Source: Nitrospiraceae bacterium
Lineage (GTDB): Bacteria > Nitrospirota > Nitrospiria > Nitrospirales > UBA8639
DNA: 64,000 bases
Assembly: GCA_020632595.1 (NCBI GenBank)
Contig: JACKFF010000005.1
Span: 62,001-126,000, forward strand
Direction of reading: 5' to 3'
Shown one piece after another: positions 53,466 to 62,578 of the stretch (the first letter of the stretch is position 1; each line of letters opens with the position of its first letter). Under the pieces are notes generated by a model. That model saw nothing but the letters and a program-made list of their open reading frames with translations. It was not told where the DNA came from and did no database searches. The position numbers and the translations under genes were made by a program.

Positions 53466-54437
53466 ATGCCGCATGTCGCTACGCGGACGGAGTTCATCGT
53501 CACCGCAGGCGAATCGCCCAAACGCCTTGATCATTTTCTTGCCCATCGCGAACCCTATTTTTCCAGGACAGCCCTCCAACGATTAATCGAAGATGGCCAT
53601 ATTACGGTCGGTGGTCAGGTTGTGAAACCCAGCCACAAGGTCAGGCCTGGTGATTTCATTGTGCTGGTCGTACCGCGTCCAGAGCCCGTGGCAATCAATC
53701 CTGAACCGATTCCCCTTGTCATTCTCTATGAAGATGAATTCCTACTGGTTCTCAATAAACCGGCAGGCCTTGTGGTTCATCCCGCTCCTGGTCATTGGAC
53801 CGGGACTTTAGTTAATGCGCTCCTGCATCACATGCAAAGCGGGGAAGGGCATCTTTCAACTATTGGAGGAAAGGAACGTCCGGGGTTGGTGCATCGCCTT
53901 GACAAGGAAACGACCGGAATCTTAGTGGTGGCGAAAAATGATCAAGCTCACCGGTTATTGGCGGGACAATTCAAAGCTCATTCCATCATTCGCGTTTATG
54001 AGGCGTTTGTGTGGGAAGGGCCAAAGACGCGGGAAGGCCGGATTGAGTTGTGGATTGGACGAGATACCAAAGATCGGAAAACCTTTTCCGCACGCACAAC
54101 CAATCCCAAAGAGTCGCTAACCGGTTACCGTGTGAAAGAACGATTTGGGGCAGCGGCGGCACATGTAGAGTTATTCCCTGGCACAGGACGCACGCATCAG
54201 CTAAGAGTTCACCTCAAGGCTATCGGATGTCCGATCTTGGGTGACCAAACCTATGGAGGGAAAAAGGTCATGGCTATTGGAGGGATTGGGATTCCCCGTG
54301 TGATGTTGCACGCCAAAGTTCTTGGCTTCGTACATCCTGTTTCAAACAAAATGATGACATTTTCAGCCGAATTGCCGGAAGATATGGTGACCGTACTGAA
54401 TGGCTTGAAGGGCAGGGAAGACGCATGGTCGTCTTGA
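53466..54437 (+). CDS. RluD/RluA-family 23S rRNA pseudouridine synthase
   Basis: A 323-residue protein with an N-terminal S4 domain (SPKRLDHFLAHREPYFSRTA, then LQRLIEDGHITVGGQVV) and a pseudouridine synthase core containing VHRLDKETTGILVVAKN, where the Asp of RLD is catalytic, followed by LFPGTGRTHQLRVHLKAIGC and LGDQTYGG. The likely target is 23S rRNA helix 69 (RluD) or similar. I start it at the ATG at 53466 rather than the TTG at 53391 inside atpC. Confidence 0.9.
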   Translation: MPHVATRTEFIVTAGESPKRLDHFLAHREPYFSRTALQRLIEDGHITVGGQVVKPSHKVRPGDFIVLVVPRPEPVAINPEPIPLVILYEDEFLLVLNKPAGLVVHPAPGHWTGTLVNALLHHMQSGEGHLSTIGGKERPGLVHRLDKETTGILVVAKNDQAHRLLAGQFKAHSIIRVYEAFVWEGPKTREGRIELWIGRDTKDRKTFSARTTNPKESLTGYRVKERFGAAAAHVELFPGTGRTHQLRVHLKAIGCPILGDQTYGGKKVMAIGGIGIPRVMLHAKVLGFVHPVSNKMMTFSAELPEDMVTVLNGLKGREDAWSS

Positions 54438-54471
54438 CAAGCAGGCAAGCGATTGGAGTAGATTTCAAGAT

Positions 54472-54912
54472 ATGAAAAAAGAGGTAAAGCTGGAACCTGG
54501 GCAGGTGGTTGACACATTAGGAGAACTGATTGCCAGTCTCTCGGCTTTTGCCGCAAAGGTCCCGGCCAAGTCCATGCTGGCATTGTCTGGTGGAATTCGT
54601 CCGACCCCGGAGGCAGTCGATGCCTATGAAACCACGGTCTATCGATTTCGTGACCGGGTGGGGGTCACGTATAAAACTCTCCCTCCCTTATTTGTCGAAT
54701 CTTTAGAAGCCTTCGAGGCGGGGAAAGTATTTGACGCCGTTCCTCCGCTGTTGCAATGCGTTGAACAGTTGGTGGAATTGCACAATCAGGAAACTATTAA
54801 ATTCACTTCATCCCAACAACAACGTCTTCGTGATTATCATCGCCGTTTAGAAAAACTTGTCCCAGAAGCCACACAATCCGAAGTCGATCTCCCTACCCCT
54901 GAATCGTATTAA
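54472..54912 (+). CDS. Hypothetical protein, 146 residues
   Basis: I do not recognise a family. The protein is mostly helical, with PTPEAVDAYETTVYRFRDRV and VFDAVPPLLQCVEQLVELHN, and no signal peptide or transmembrane segment. It is 35 bp after the RluD-like gene on the same strand. GGAG lies 14 nt before the ATG, a weak site. It is probably a real gene, judging by codon use and absence of a better frame, but its function cannot be guessed. Confidence 0.65.
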   Translation: MKKEVKLEPGQVVDTLGELIASLSAFAAKVPAKSMLALSGGIRPTPEAVDAYETTVYRFRDRVGVTYKTLPPLFVESLEAFEAGKVFDAVPPLLQCVEQLVELHNQETIKFTSSQQQRLRDYHRRLEKLVPEATQSEVDLPTPESY

Positions 54913-55263
54913 GCTTGTTGTCAAAACTGCGCAGGATACCCAGATCTCGCTGAGGGAATTTTGATTGGGGAATAATCGCAAGGAAAATTTCTGCGAGAAC
55001 AATCGGAATAATGCCCTGGTCTTATTTGTGGAAACTTTATCCTTCCCTCATACCCGCAATTTGTGACCGGAATTCCATTTCAAAAAATATGAGATGTTTT
55101 TGAGATGAACGTCTACAAATTATTGCAAAAGGCCAGGATGGCTGAAATTTTTGGTTATCAGCTGAATTCTAGGAGGACTTGAAAAGGAGCAGAGTCGAGT
55201 AAGGATTTTTATTTTTTTCACCGAAAAAGAATGGTCGATGGGATTCTTCTTCGAGAACAAGGA
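54913..55263. other. Intergenic region
   Basis: This 351-bp spacer separates the plus-strand hypothetical gene from the minus-strand STAS-like gene. I see no convincing gene, RNA or hairpin in it; a short minus-strand frame at 55169-55354 overlaps the next gene and looks random. Confidence 0.5.
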
Positions 55264-55575
55264 TCAGTTCAAGTTTGCAGGAGCAAGAAACTGAAGACCC
55301 GTTCTGAGGATAAGCTGGTCTCCGTTCGAAGAGGGCGGGAAAATCACACGCCAATTCCTTCCTTTATCTCGTAACCCTTCTCCAATTAAGCTCAGGTGGT
55401 ACTGAGCATCATTATTTAACGCTATGGCCAGGCTCAGATTGCAAAGGAAGGTCTTACACCCTAAGTGGTAGGAATGAAAGACCAACAAACCCAATTCTTT
55501 GGCAACTTGTTTATTAAGGGGTCCTTGCACATGAAACATAATGGTATCAGAGGCCAACTGTTCGGTACGTATCAT
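55264..55575 (-). CDS. Possible STAS-like small protein
   Basis: A 103-residue protein starting MIRTEQLASDTIMFHVQGPL, which resembles the opening strand of a STAS/anti-anti-sigma domain ('I.V.G.L....'), followed by GCKTFLCNLSLAIALNNDAQ, in the position where STAS domains have the 'DlS.v..idS' loop; the usual phosphorylated serine is not obvious. AGGA lies 6 nt before this ATG; an ATG at 55593 is an alternative. It is alone, with no sigma or anti-sigma gene nearby, and the call is tentative. Confidence 0.45.
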   Translation of the reverse strand: MIRTEQLASDTIMFHVQGPLNKQVAKELGLLVFHSYHLGCKTFLCNLSLAIALNNDAQYHLSLIGEGLRDKGRNWRVIFPPSSNGDQLILRTGLQFLAPANLN

Positions 55576-55804
55576 TGGATTCCTGACGTTCAAAAATATG
55601 AAAAATCTTGCTCAAGCCCATTTCAACCCAATAGGAGTTTCTTTGACTATTCCCCAGAGGGGTGGGCCCGAGAGGTGAAAGCGAGTAACTGATAACATGC
55701 CTTAATGGAGAATAAAAAGAAGCCGGAACGACCAGGCGAAACCTGACGAAATGAGAGATTGGTTGACGGGGAGTTTGGTGGGATGTATAAAGTCAATTCT
55801 TCAT

Positions 55805-55881
55805 GCGTCCGTAGCTCAATTGGATAGAGCATCGGCCTTCGGAGCCGAGGGTTGGGGGTTCAAGTCCCTCCGGGCGCACCA
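55805..55881 (+). tRNA. tRNA-Arg (TCG anticodon)
   Basis: A complete cloverleaf of 77 nt. The acceptor stem is GCGTCCG/CGGGCGC, the anticodon stem TCGGC/GCCGA carries loop CTTCGGA (anticodon TCG, arginine), and the T arm includes GGTTCAAGTCC. The 3' CCA is encoded. It lies in a gene-poor stretch between the STAS-like gene and the glycosyltransferase. Confidence 0.95.
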
Positions 55882-56203
55882 TTCAGACTTCCCCTGTGGT
55901 CTTGATGATGGTAACATCCCCTCTTCCCGCTCGTAGGGCAATACACGCATACGTAATTGTTGAAGCTCATCACACGTCAGGCAATGTCGATTCTTCTGTT
56001 TCATTATTTCCTTCCTGCTGATGCATGGCCTATTTTCAATTAGGGCAAGCGTAATAGTATTGTTGTCCATTCATCATATCAAAGTTGGTATCTTTTTCCG
56101 GGATTCTGAGAAATGAGTTGGTCGAATAGCCTCTTGAGTTAACAAATCCAGACTATTTGTTGGAATTGACCATCATGGGTAGTGAGATATCTCCTTTTCT
56201 CAA
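55882..56203. other. Intergenic region after tRNA-Arg
   Basis: This 322-bp stretch has no convincing gene. A minus-strand frame at 55816-56070 ends inside the tRNA, which gives the familiar false peptide 'WCARRDLNPQPSAPKADALS'; it is rejected. The region upstream of the glycosyltransferase shows no clear promoter. Confidence 0.5.
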
Positions 56204-57922
56204 ATGAATAGCTCCTGGGTCGCGTTCCTTGAACGCCCATCTATCCATATTCCCCTTCTCGTGGTCATTGGTTTTCTGGCCTTTAGTTCCAATGCCTCTA
56301 TTTCTTTGTTTGGGGAAACCGAGGGTTTGTACGCCATTATCACCCACACCATGATGGCGGCCGAGGATTATGTGCATCTTTGGTTACGGGGAGAGCCGTA
56401 CTTTAGTAAACCACCTCTTTTCTTTTGGCTTCAGGCGGGATTCATTCATGGTTTGGGATGGAGTGAGGCTGCGTTACGGTTGCCGTCGATTGTATCCAGT
56501 TTGGGAACGATGATAACGACCTATTATTTAGGACGCCTGTTGTTTTCAGGGATGGCAGGATCTTGGGCCGCCCTGGTATGTGCGACCTGTTATGCGGGTT
56601 TGTGGTTTGGTCCATTGGCCATAATCGACCCGGTACTAACTTTTTGTATGACGTTGGGAATGTATGCCTGGGCCCGCGCGTATTTTCAAGAATCATCACA
56701 GTATTGGTATCTGATCGGTTTTATGGCGTTGGCACTGGGCTCAATGGTCAAAACGTTACATGCCATGGCCTTGCCGGTTCTGGTGATGGGAATATTCTTA
56801 TGGATGCGCCGTGATGAACGAGTATTCCGGGAATCGTATTTTTGGGTTGGATTCGTGTTGAGTGGCTTGTTACTGAGTGGCTACTACTTGTTACTTGGCC
56901 CCGAATTCAGACAGCATTTTTTCTTTGAAGAAAATCTCAAACGCATGATCAGCGTATCGGGCGATCAACAATATTCTGCGTGGGAGGCCTATTGGGGCAA
57001 ACGTCCCATTTTTTGGTATGGTCTAGTAATCTGGTTCGACTTTTTCCCCTGGTCGGCCTTACTTCCATCTGGTCTTTTTCTCCTATGGAAGCGTCGCCCC
57101 TGGCTTGAGTCGCCGAAAGAATTGTGGGTCTTTCTATGGGTCGTGGTGTACTTTGTGGCGTTGAGTTTGGGGCCCGAAAAGCATGAACGATATCTTATGC
57201 CTCTCCTCCCGGCATTCGGTTTGTTAGTCGGCTATGTGTATCATCGACTTCTGCGTGAAGCGCCAGTATTAGAAGGAAAGGGTATGTTGAGGGGCTTGTT
57301 AGCATGCTTGGGTGGCATTTTTTTGGTTTCGGTATTTCTTGGACCTATTCTGTTGCAAAAAAAATGGCATGTTCCGTTGGACGTCATGCCTTTGATTCTT
57401 CGTGTTGGATTAGGCACGTTAGGCCTGATAATGATCGGCCTGGCCGTCAAGAATTATCTGCGAATGGGTCTGATGGGTGTGGGGGTGTTGGGTGTGGCCC
57501 TTATGGTGACGGTGACCGGATTTATTATTCCTGGTATTCAAGCGGAAGGTTCCCCCAGGCTGGCATTTGACGAAAATCAACGGCGACTGAATAATCAAAC
57601 TGATCCAATATCGGTGTTTCAGTCATGGGATTGGCGGGGGGATGAAGATGAATTTTATTGGGATTATCTCCATGGTCGTTCACGAATCGTGGGAAAGGGT
57701 CTTAAAGATTCCTTGGCGTTGGAAGAACTCAAAAGGGATGTTCAACAATCTACGCGTCTGGTGATGATGACCAAGGACCAGTATCAACAAATCATTTCCG
57801 ATGCCCCCAATTTAAGTGCCAATGTATTATTTGAATTCTACCGTTCAAAAAAGAACATTGTGCTTCTTTCTCTCGGTTGGAGAGCACAGCTGGCGGATTC
57901 TTGGGACACCCAAAAACAATGA
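56204..57922 (+). CDS. GT39/ArnT-like membrane glycosyltransferase
   Basis: A 572-residue polytopic protein with a long first loop containing FGETEGLYAIITHTMMAAED, then YFSKPPLFFWLQAGFIHGLG and SEAALRLPSIVSSLGTMITT. These match the PMT/ArnT family, in which the acidic residue of the 'D/E-E' loop after the first helix is catalytic; here the loop reads GETEG. About ten to twelve hydrophobic segments follow. Such enzymes transfer sugars from polyprenyl phosphate to lipid or protein outside the membrane. Partners are unknown. Confidence 0.86.
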   Translation: MNSSWVAFLERPSIHIPLLVVIGFLAFSSNASISLFGETEGLYAIITHTMMAAEDYVHLWLRGEPYFSKPPLFFWLQAGFIHGLGWSEAALRLPSIVSSLGTMITTYYLGRLLFSGMAGSWAALVCATCYAGLWFGPLAIIDPVLTFCMTLGMYAWARAYFQESSQYWYLIGFMALALGSMVKTLHAMALPVLVMGIFLWMRRDERVFRESYFWVGFVLSGLLLSGYYLLLGPEFRQHFFFEENLKRMISVSGDQQYSAWEAYWGKRPIFWYGLVIWFDFFPWSALLPSGLFLLWKRRPWLESPKELWVFLWVVVYFVALSLGPEKHERYLMPLLPAFGLLVGYVYHRLLREAPVLEGKGMLRGLLACLGGIFLVSVFLGPILLQKKWHVPLDVMPLILRVGLGTLGLIMIGLAVKNYLRMGLMGVGVLGVALMVTVTGFIIPGIQAEGSPRLAFDENQRRLNNQTDPISVFQSWDWRGDEDEFYWDYLHGRSRIVGKGLKDSLALEELKRDVQQSTRLVMMTKDQYQQIISDAPNLSANVLFEFYRSKKNIVLLSLGWRAQLADSWDTQKQ

Positions 57923-58086
57923 ATTCAAAAAAGTTTGCCAAATGTTGAATTCACTGTAAAATTTAGTATCTGGCCCCTATGAAGCGATTCAGGTTAATGG
58001 ATGGGGGAAATAGTCCTAAGTCCAAAATATGCCCTCGTCTGCCATCCGGTCTACATGCTTACCAAATCATTAAACAAGCAAAAATC

Positions 58087-58878
58087 ATGAATTATTTCCA
58101 TCGATTAGGATTATGTCTCCTCATGATCGTGTGTGCCTGGTCTTCGCAAGTAGAAGCCAGAGTGCAGATTAAGACTATTCCCTATAACCATGGGGAAGTT
58201 GGTTTGGAAGGAGTTGTGGCCTGGGATGATGAAATAAAAGGTAAACGTCCGGGTATTTTGGTTGTTCACGAATGGTGGGGACTAAATGAATATGCCCGAA
58301 CTCGTGCGGAACAATTGGCGGCCCTGGGATATGTAGCGGTGGCGGTGGATATGTATGGAAAGGGAAAAGTGACCACTCATCCCGATGAGGCCAGGCAATG
58401 GATGCAACAAACCACAGCCAATGTAAAGATGTGGCAGGCCAGAGCGAATGAGGGATTTCGGCTTCTTCAGACTAACCCCCTGGTAGATCAAACCCGTTTA
58501 GCAGCTATTGGGTATTGTTTTGGAGGGGCGACCGTTATGCAAATGGTGTATGATGGAGCACCGGTCAAAGGGGTCGTAAGTTTCCATGGGTCGCTCCCTC
58601 TTCCGCCCGCATATTCTGCCGTAAAGAGTTCAGTCAAAATTCTTATTGCCCATGGGGAGGCCGATCCGTTTCTTAGCCAAGACCACATTAGGAAATTTAA
58701 ACATGCTTTAGATGAGGCCGGGTTAGATTGGCACATGGTGATTTTTGGTGGTGCCCAACATGGATTCACAAACCCATCGGCCAATCAATATGGGATGAAC
58801 GGTGTACAATATCAAGAACAAGCTGATCGACGGTCATGGGAACACATGAAAATGTTTTTTGATGAACTGTTTCGATAA
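58087..58878 (+). CDS. Exported dienelactone hydrolase-family protein
   Basis: A 263-residue alpha/beta hydrolase. The ATG at 58087 gives a signal peptide (MNYFHRLGLCLLMIVCAWSS, then QVEA). The catalytic triad candidates are Cys in AAIGYCFGGATVMQMVYDG, Asp in HGEADPFLSQDHIR and His in GGAQHGFTNPSANQYG, as in DLH proteins. HEWWGLNEYARTRAEQLAAL is the typical oxyanion-side segment. A longer frame from 57979 adds a non-homologous leader and is less likely. The substrate is unknown. Confidence 0.88.
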   Translation: MNYFHRLGLCLLMIVCAWSSQVEARVQIKTIPYNHGEVGLEGVVAWDDEIKGKRPGILVVHEWWGLNEYARTRAEQLAALGYVAVAVDMYGKGKVTTHPDEARQWMQQTTANVKMWQARANEGFRLLQTNPLVDQTRLAAIGYCFGGATVMQMVYDGAPVKGVVSFHGSLPLPPAYSAVKSSVKILIAHGEADPFLSQDHIRKFKHALDEAGLDWHMVIFGGAQHGFTNPSANQYGMNGVQYQEQADRRSWEHMKMFFDELFR

Positions 58879-59043
58879 GTAGAATTCGCCAGGCAGGAGG
58901 CTTTCTATCGATCAAAGAGGAAACAGGTAAGAATCGTTGATCAAGTTCTTATTCATCTTCACCGAAAAATTTGTGTTTACAGGTTTTCCGTCTGAACAGG
59001 CCATCCAACATGGCAAAGGCAAGCTCTTATTCCAAGGAAAAAC

Positions 59044-60912
59044 ATGATATCGCCAAACAGGAAATTAACTTCAATTCTGGGCGTTTCCGCCTATTACCAC
59101 GATAGTGCGGCTTGTCTCATCCAGAATGGCAGGATTGTGGCGGCTGCCCAAGAAGAACGGTTCACGCGAAAAAAACATGATGCCGGATTCCCGAGCCATG
59201 CCGTTGAGTATTGTCTCCGGCAAGGCGGGGTTGGCATGCGCGATGTCGATTATCTGGTGTTCTACGACAAACCTTTTGTGAAATTTGAACGGTTGTTGGA
59301 AACATATTTGTCCTATGCCCCCAAGGGACTTGGATCGTTTTTGACCGCTATTCCTGTGTGGATCAAAGAAAAGCTATTTCTGCGAAACTTACTAGAAAAG
59401 GCTTTTCGTCAGGTGGGGAGTCTCGAAAAAAAAGACAACCTACCACCGTTGCTCTTTGGGGAGCACCATGAATCACATGCGGCTGCGGCCTTTTTCCCTT
59501 CTCCTTATGAGGAAGCGGTTGTTCTATGTATGGACGGGGTAGGCGAATGGGCAACGACTTCAGCCTGGATCGGGCGGGGAAATCAATTAACACCTCTATG
59601 GGAAATTCCTTTTCCACATTCCATAGGTCTGCTGTACTCCGCTTTTACCTACTATACGGGGTTTAAGGTCAATTCCGGTGAATATAAAGTAATGGGGCTT
59701 GCTCCCTATGGGGAGCCCAAGTATGTGAAAACGATTTTGGACAATGTGGTGGATGTGAAGCCGGATGGCACCTTCCGACTCAATATGGACTATTTTGATT
59801 ACTGTACTGGCTTACGGATGACCAACAACAAGTTCGACGCCATATTTGGCGGTCCTCCGCGTCAGGCGGAAAGTACTCTCACCCAGCGGGAAATGGATCT
59901 GGCCCGGTCTGTACAAGAAGTCACCGAGATGGTCATGCTTCGTCTGGCCAACAGTCTTCATCGAGAAACGGGCCTTTCCAATCTTTGCCTTTCCGGAGGG
60001 GTGGCCTTGAATTGTGTCGGAAACGGAAGAGTGCTGCGGGAAGGTCCATTCAGCGGGCTGTGGATTCAGCCTGCCGCAGGCGATGCGGGGAGCGCGTTGG
60101 GAGCGGCCTTAAATGTGCATTACAGCTATCTGAATCAGCCCCGGGTATGCCAGGGTCCAAGTGATGCGATGCGAGGCAGTTATTTAGGACCACGTTTTTC
60201 CAACCAGGACATTGAATCCAGCCTCCAACAGCTTGAGGCCAGTTATGAGCGTGTGGAGGATTCGGACCTGTATCGTCGAGTGGCGCAGTATTTGGCTGAG
60301 GGAAAGGTTATTGGTTGGTTACAGGGGCACATGGAATTTGGTCCTCGGGCTCTAGGAGGACGAAGTATTTTGGGTGACCCCCGCAGCGAGAAAATGCAAT
60401 CGGTCATGAATTTAAAAATTAAATATCGGGAGTCTTTCCGTCCTTTTGCGCCATCGGTTTTAAGAGAACGAGTGTCTGAGTATTTTGAGATGGATACCGA
60501 TAGTCCATACATGTTATTGGTGGCCCCGGTTGCCGAGAAGCGACGACGAGCGGTACAACCGGATCAACAAAAACTTTGGGGAATTGATCTGCTCAATGTT
60601 CCCAAATCGGATATTCCGGCAGTGACCCATGTGGATTACTCCGCCAGGGTTCAGACGGTGTCTCCTGACACCAATCCTCGGTACTATCAATTGTTGCAGG
60701 AATTTGAAAAGCAAACAGGGTGTGCGGTGTTGATCAATACCTCGTTTAATGTTAGGGGTGAACCGATTGTCTGTACCCCTGAAGATGCCTACCGGTGTTT
60801 CATGCGGACGGAGATGGATGTCCTTGTGCTGGAAAATTGTCTCGTTTTGAAGGAATTCCAAAAGCCGGTGGAAAAGGATGAAACGTGGATGAAAGAATTT
60901 GAATTGGATTAA
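59044..60912 (+). CDS. NodU/CmcH-family carbamoyltransferase
   Basis: A 622-residue carbamoyltransferase. The N-terminal Kae1/ASKHA-like domain has ILGVSAYYHDSAACLIQNGR and GEHHESHAAAAFFPSPYEEA, with the metal/ATP-site histidines. The C-terminal domain includes GHMEFGPRALGGRSILGDPR and CAVLINTSFNVRGEPIVCTP, as in TobZ and NodU. These enzymes carbamoylate a hydroxyl of a sugar or metabolite using carbamoyl phosphate and ATP. It is followed closely by SxtJ-like and DUF5989 genes. Confidence 0.94.
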   Translation: MISPNRKLTSILGVSAYYHDSAACLIQNGRIVAAAQEERFTRKKHDAGFPSHAVEYCLRQGGVGMRDVDYLVFYDKPFVKFERLLETYLSYAPKGLGSFLTAIPVWIKEKLFLRNLLEKAFRQVGSLEKKDNLPPLLFGEHHESHAAAAFFPSPYEEAVVLCMDGVGEWATTSAWIGRGNQLTPLWEIPFPHSIGLLYSAFTYYTGFKVNSGEYKVMGLAPYGEPKYVKTILDNVVDVKPDGTFRLNMDYFDYCTGLRMTNNKFDAIFGGPPRQAESTLTQREMDLARSVQEVTEMVMLRLANSLHRETGLSNLCLSGGVALNCVGNGRVLREGPFSGLWIQPAAGDAGSALGAALNVHYSYLNQPRVCQGPSDAMRGSYLGPRFSNQDIESSLQQLEASYERVEDSDLYRRVAQYLAEGKVIGWLQGHMEFGPRALGGRSILGDPRSEKMQSVMNLKIKYRESFRPFAPSVLRERVSEYFEMDTDSPYMLLVAPVAEKRRRAVQPDQQKLWGIDLLNVPKSDIPAVTHVDYSARVQTVSPDTNPRYYQLLQEFEKQTGCAVLINTSFNVRGEPIVCTPEDAYRCFMRTEMDVLVLENCLVLKEFQKPVEKDETWMKEFELD

Positions 60913-60930
60913 GCGTGAAAGAGTAACGAT

Positions 60931-61335
60931 ATGACATCAACGATTCATCAACCAACGAACAAGGATCTTCGCTCGTTTGGCTTGCTAATGGGCGGAGTCT
61001 TTTTAATCGTAGCTGTATGGCCTCTGGTTATTCATGGAGAAAGCCTTCGAGTATGGGCGAGTCTTATCGCCGTGGTTTTTGGGGTAATGGGAATGGTTTT
61101 TCCAAAAGGGCTTGGGCCCCTGCATCGCGTATGGATGAAGATCGGCGAAAAATTAGGTTGGATCAATTCCCGGATAATATTAAGCCTCCTGTTCTTTGGG
61201 ATGTTTACTCCCATGTCGTTTGTTATGGGATTATTGGGGAAACGACCATTGCAACTTGGTTATGACCCTAAGGCGAACAGCTACCGCGTAGTCAAAAAAG
61301 CCAGAGCCGCAGACCATGTGCTAAAACCCTTCTAA
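60931..61335 (+). CDS. SxtJ-family membrane protein
   Basis: A 134-residue protein with three hydrophobic segments: FGLLMGGVFLIVAVWPLVIH, VWASLIAVVFGVMGMVFPKG, and ILSLLFFGMFTPMSFVMGLL. The pattern and the position directly after a carbamoyltransferase match the SxtJ family named from saxitoxin clusters, where its function is unknown. It lies 18 bp after the carbamoyltransferase and 13 bp before the DUF5989 gene, hence one operon. Confidence 0.8.
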   Translation: MTSTIHQPTNKDLRSFGLLMGGVFLIVAVWPLVIHGESLRVWASLIAVVFGVMGMVFPKGLGPLHRVWMKIGEKLGWINSRIILSLLFFGMFTPMSFVMGLLGKRPLQLGYDPKANSYRVVKKARAADHVLKPF

Positions 61336-61348
61336 GGAGGAACAACAG

Positions 61349-61501
61349 ATGACAGGTTTTCTTGGGGAATTGTGGGACTTTATGCGGGAACGAAAAAAGT
61401 TCTGGCTCGCCCCCATCATCATCATGCTCTTATTGCTCGGTGGTCTTATAATCCTGAGTGAAGGTTCAGCCGTTGCTCCCTTTATTTATACCTTGTTCTA
61501 A
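61349..61501 (+). CDS. DUF5989/SxtK-like small membrane protein
   Basis: A 50-residue protein: MTGFLGELWDFMRERKKFWL, then APIIIMLLLLGGLIILSEGS and AVAPFIYTLF. This is the family that follows SxtJ downstream of carbamoyltransferases: an amphipathic N-terminus, one transmembrane helix, and a conserved 'APFIYTLF' end. AAGGAGG sits 7 nt before the ATG. It is too short for a length-based scan. A terminator follows. Confidence 0.82.
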   Translation: MTGFLGELWDFMRERKKFWLAPIIIMLLLLGGLIILSEGSAVAPFIYTLF

Positions 61502-61570
61502 CTCGAGGGGGAGGGATGGTGGCTCTAGGATATTTGTTTTGAGTGACAGACAAGGTAAGCCTCCTGAATA

Positions 61571-61601
61571 AAAAGGAGGGAGCTTCAAGCCCCCTCCTTT
61601 T
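61571..61601. terminator. Rho-independent terminator (bidirectional)
   Basis: AAAAGGAGGG and CCCTCCTTTT form a 10-bp stem with an inner GCTT/AAGC pair. T-runs flank it on both strands, so it can end both the carbamoyltransferase operon and the convergent small secreted-protein gene. Confidence 0.85.
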
Positions 61602-61652
61602 GAGACCCCTTGGTGTTCCCGATCGTACGGGGACACATTGTGGACTTATCAC

Positions 61653-61961
61653 TTATTTCGTGGACTTACTCTTTGTGTCCATGGATTTTAAGGCTCCAGG
61701 CGACACAATGTTCGGCCGTTCTTCCTTTCCGGGATTCAGGGCATGTGCATCATGAAATCCTGCCGCTTGCTGGAGTGATTCCTCCTGGCTGGGCGGAGAT
61801 TTTCCAGGGTCATTGGCTACCGGTTGCCCCGTCACCGGAGACTTCGCGTCTCCCATTGGATACCCTGGATGGTTTGGCAGCATGCCGGGATTTCCCAAGG
61901 CTAACGTACTTCCCAATAACATACACCCTATTATATTAATGGTGAATAGATTACGGTTCAT
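61653..61961 (-). CDS. Small exported protein of unknown function
   Basis: A 102-residue protein with a signal peptide (MNRNLFTINIIGCMLLGSTL, then ALG) and a proline-rich, charged rest (NPGMLPNHPGYPMGDAKSPV). AGGAGG lies 8 nt before the ATG at 61961; an ATG at 61967 is too close. No family is recognised. It is convergent with the carbamoyltransferase operon across a terminator. Confidence 0.7.
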   Translation of the reverse strand: MNRNLFTINIIGCMLLGSTLALGNPGMLPNHPGYPMGDAKSPVTGQPVANDPGKSPPSQEESLQQAAGFHDAHALNPGKEERPNIVSPGALKSMDTKSKSTK

Positions 61962-62578
61962 GATCATCCCCTCCTCTTTGTTCGATACGATCGGAAATCA
62001 AGGGGGTAAAGAACTAAAACCTAGTCTAAATATTTTTTTGGCAACCCCAATTGTTGTCTTCCAATTACCGTCCATCCTGCTTTAATTGTCGATATTTCCG
62101 ACTTTGTTGTGAACGGTTGGGCGATAGATAGGGTTTAATCCGTCACTTGTCTTTGGCATGTTTTCACTGGGCTGAGAGTCCAAGCAGAAACAACCCCAAG
62201 ACAAATGATGGAACAGATTTCCCTGCTGCCTATCTCCACACCCTCGCGGGACTGGATCTCGGCTAAATCTTTTTTAGCATCTTGAGAAAAGGATGAGGAG
62301 GATTTCTGGATGGTGTAGAATACTGCATGGGCGCACCATATTGTTGGTGGAATTGAGTTTATGCCCCTATGGTAAAACCTGAAAATGACCTTGGGCAAGT
62401 GGTGCAAAATGGGGCAAGCCTGACGAGTGAGTCACTTAAACACTATCCTGGTAAAGGTTACACATTGAGTTAGTTTTTGAAATGAAAAACTCCAAGATTA
62501 CACAAAGATTAAATTCACGGAAAAAATGGAATTACCAGAAGAGAATATGAAACATCACCAGTTTGGAAATAAAAACAT
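61962..62578. other. Gene-poor region
   Basis: This 617-bp stretch holds no convincing gene. A minus-strand frame at 62135-62407 lacks a good ribosome-binding site and any family resemblance. I see no clear hairpin or RNA. It lies upstream of a decayed cupredoxin, so it may contain further eroded sequence. Confidence 0.45.

Noticed and set aside
55816..56070. Minus-strand frame ending in CARRDLNPQPSAPKADALSN
   Set aside because: The end of the frame is the complement of tRNA-Arg, a well-known artefact.
62135..62407. 90-residue minus-strand frame
   Set aside because: No ribosome-binding site and low-complexity, random-looking sequence.
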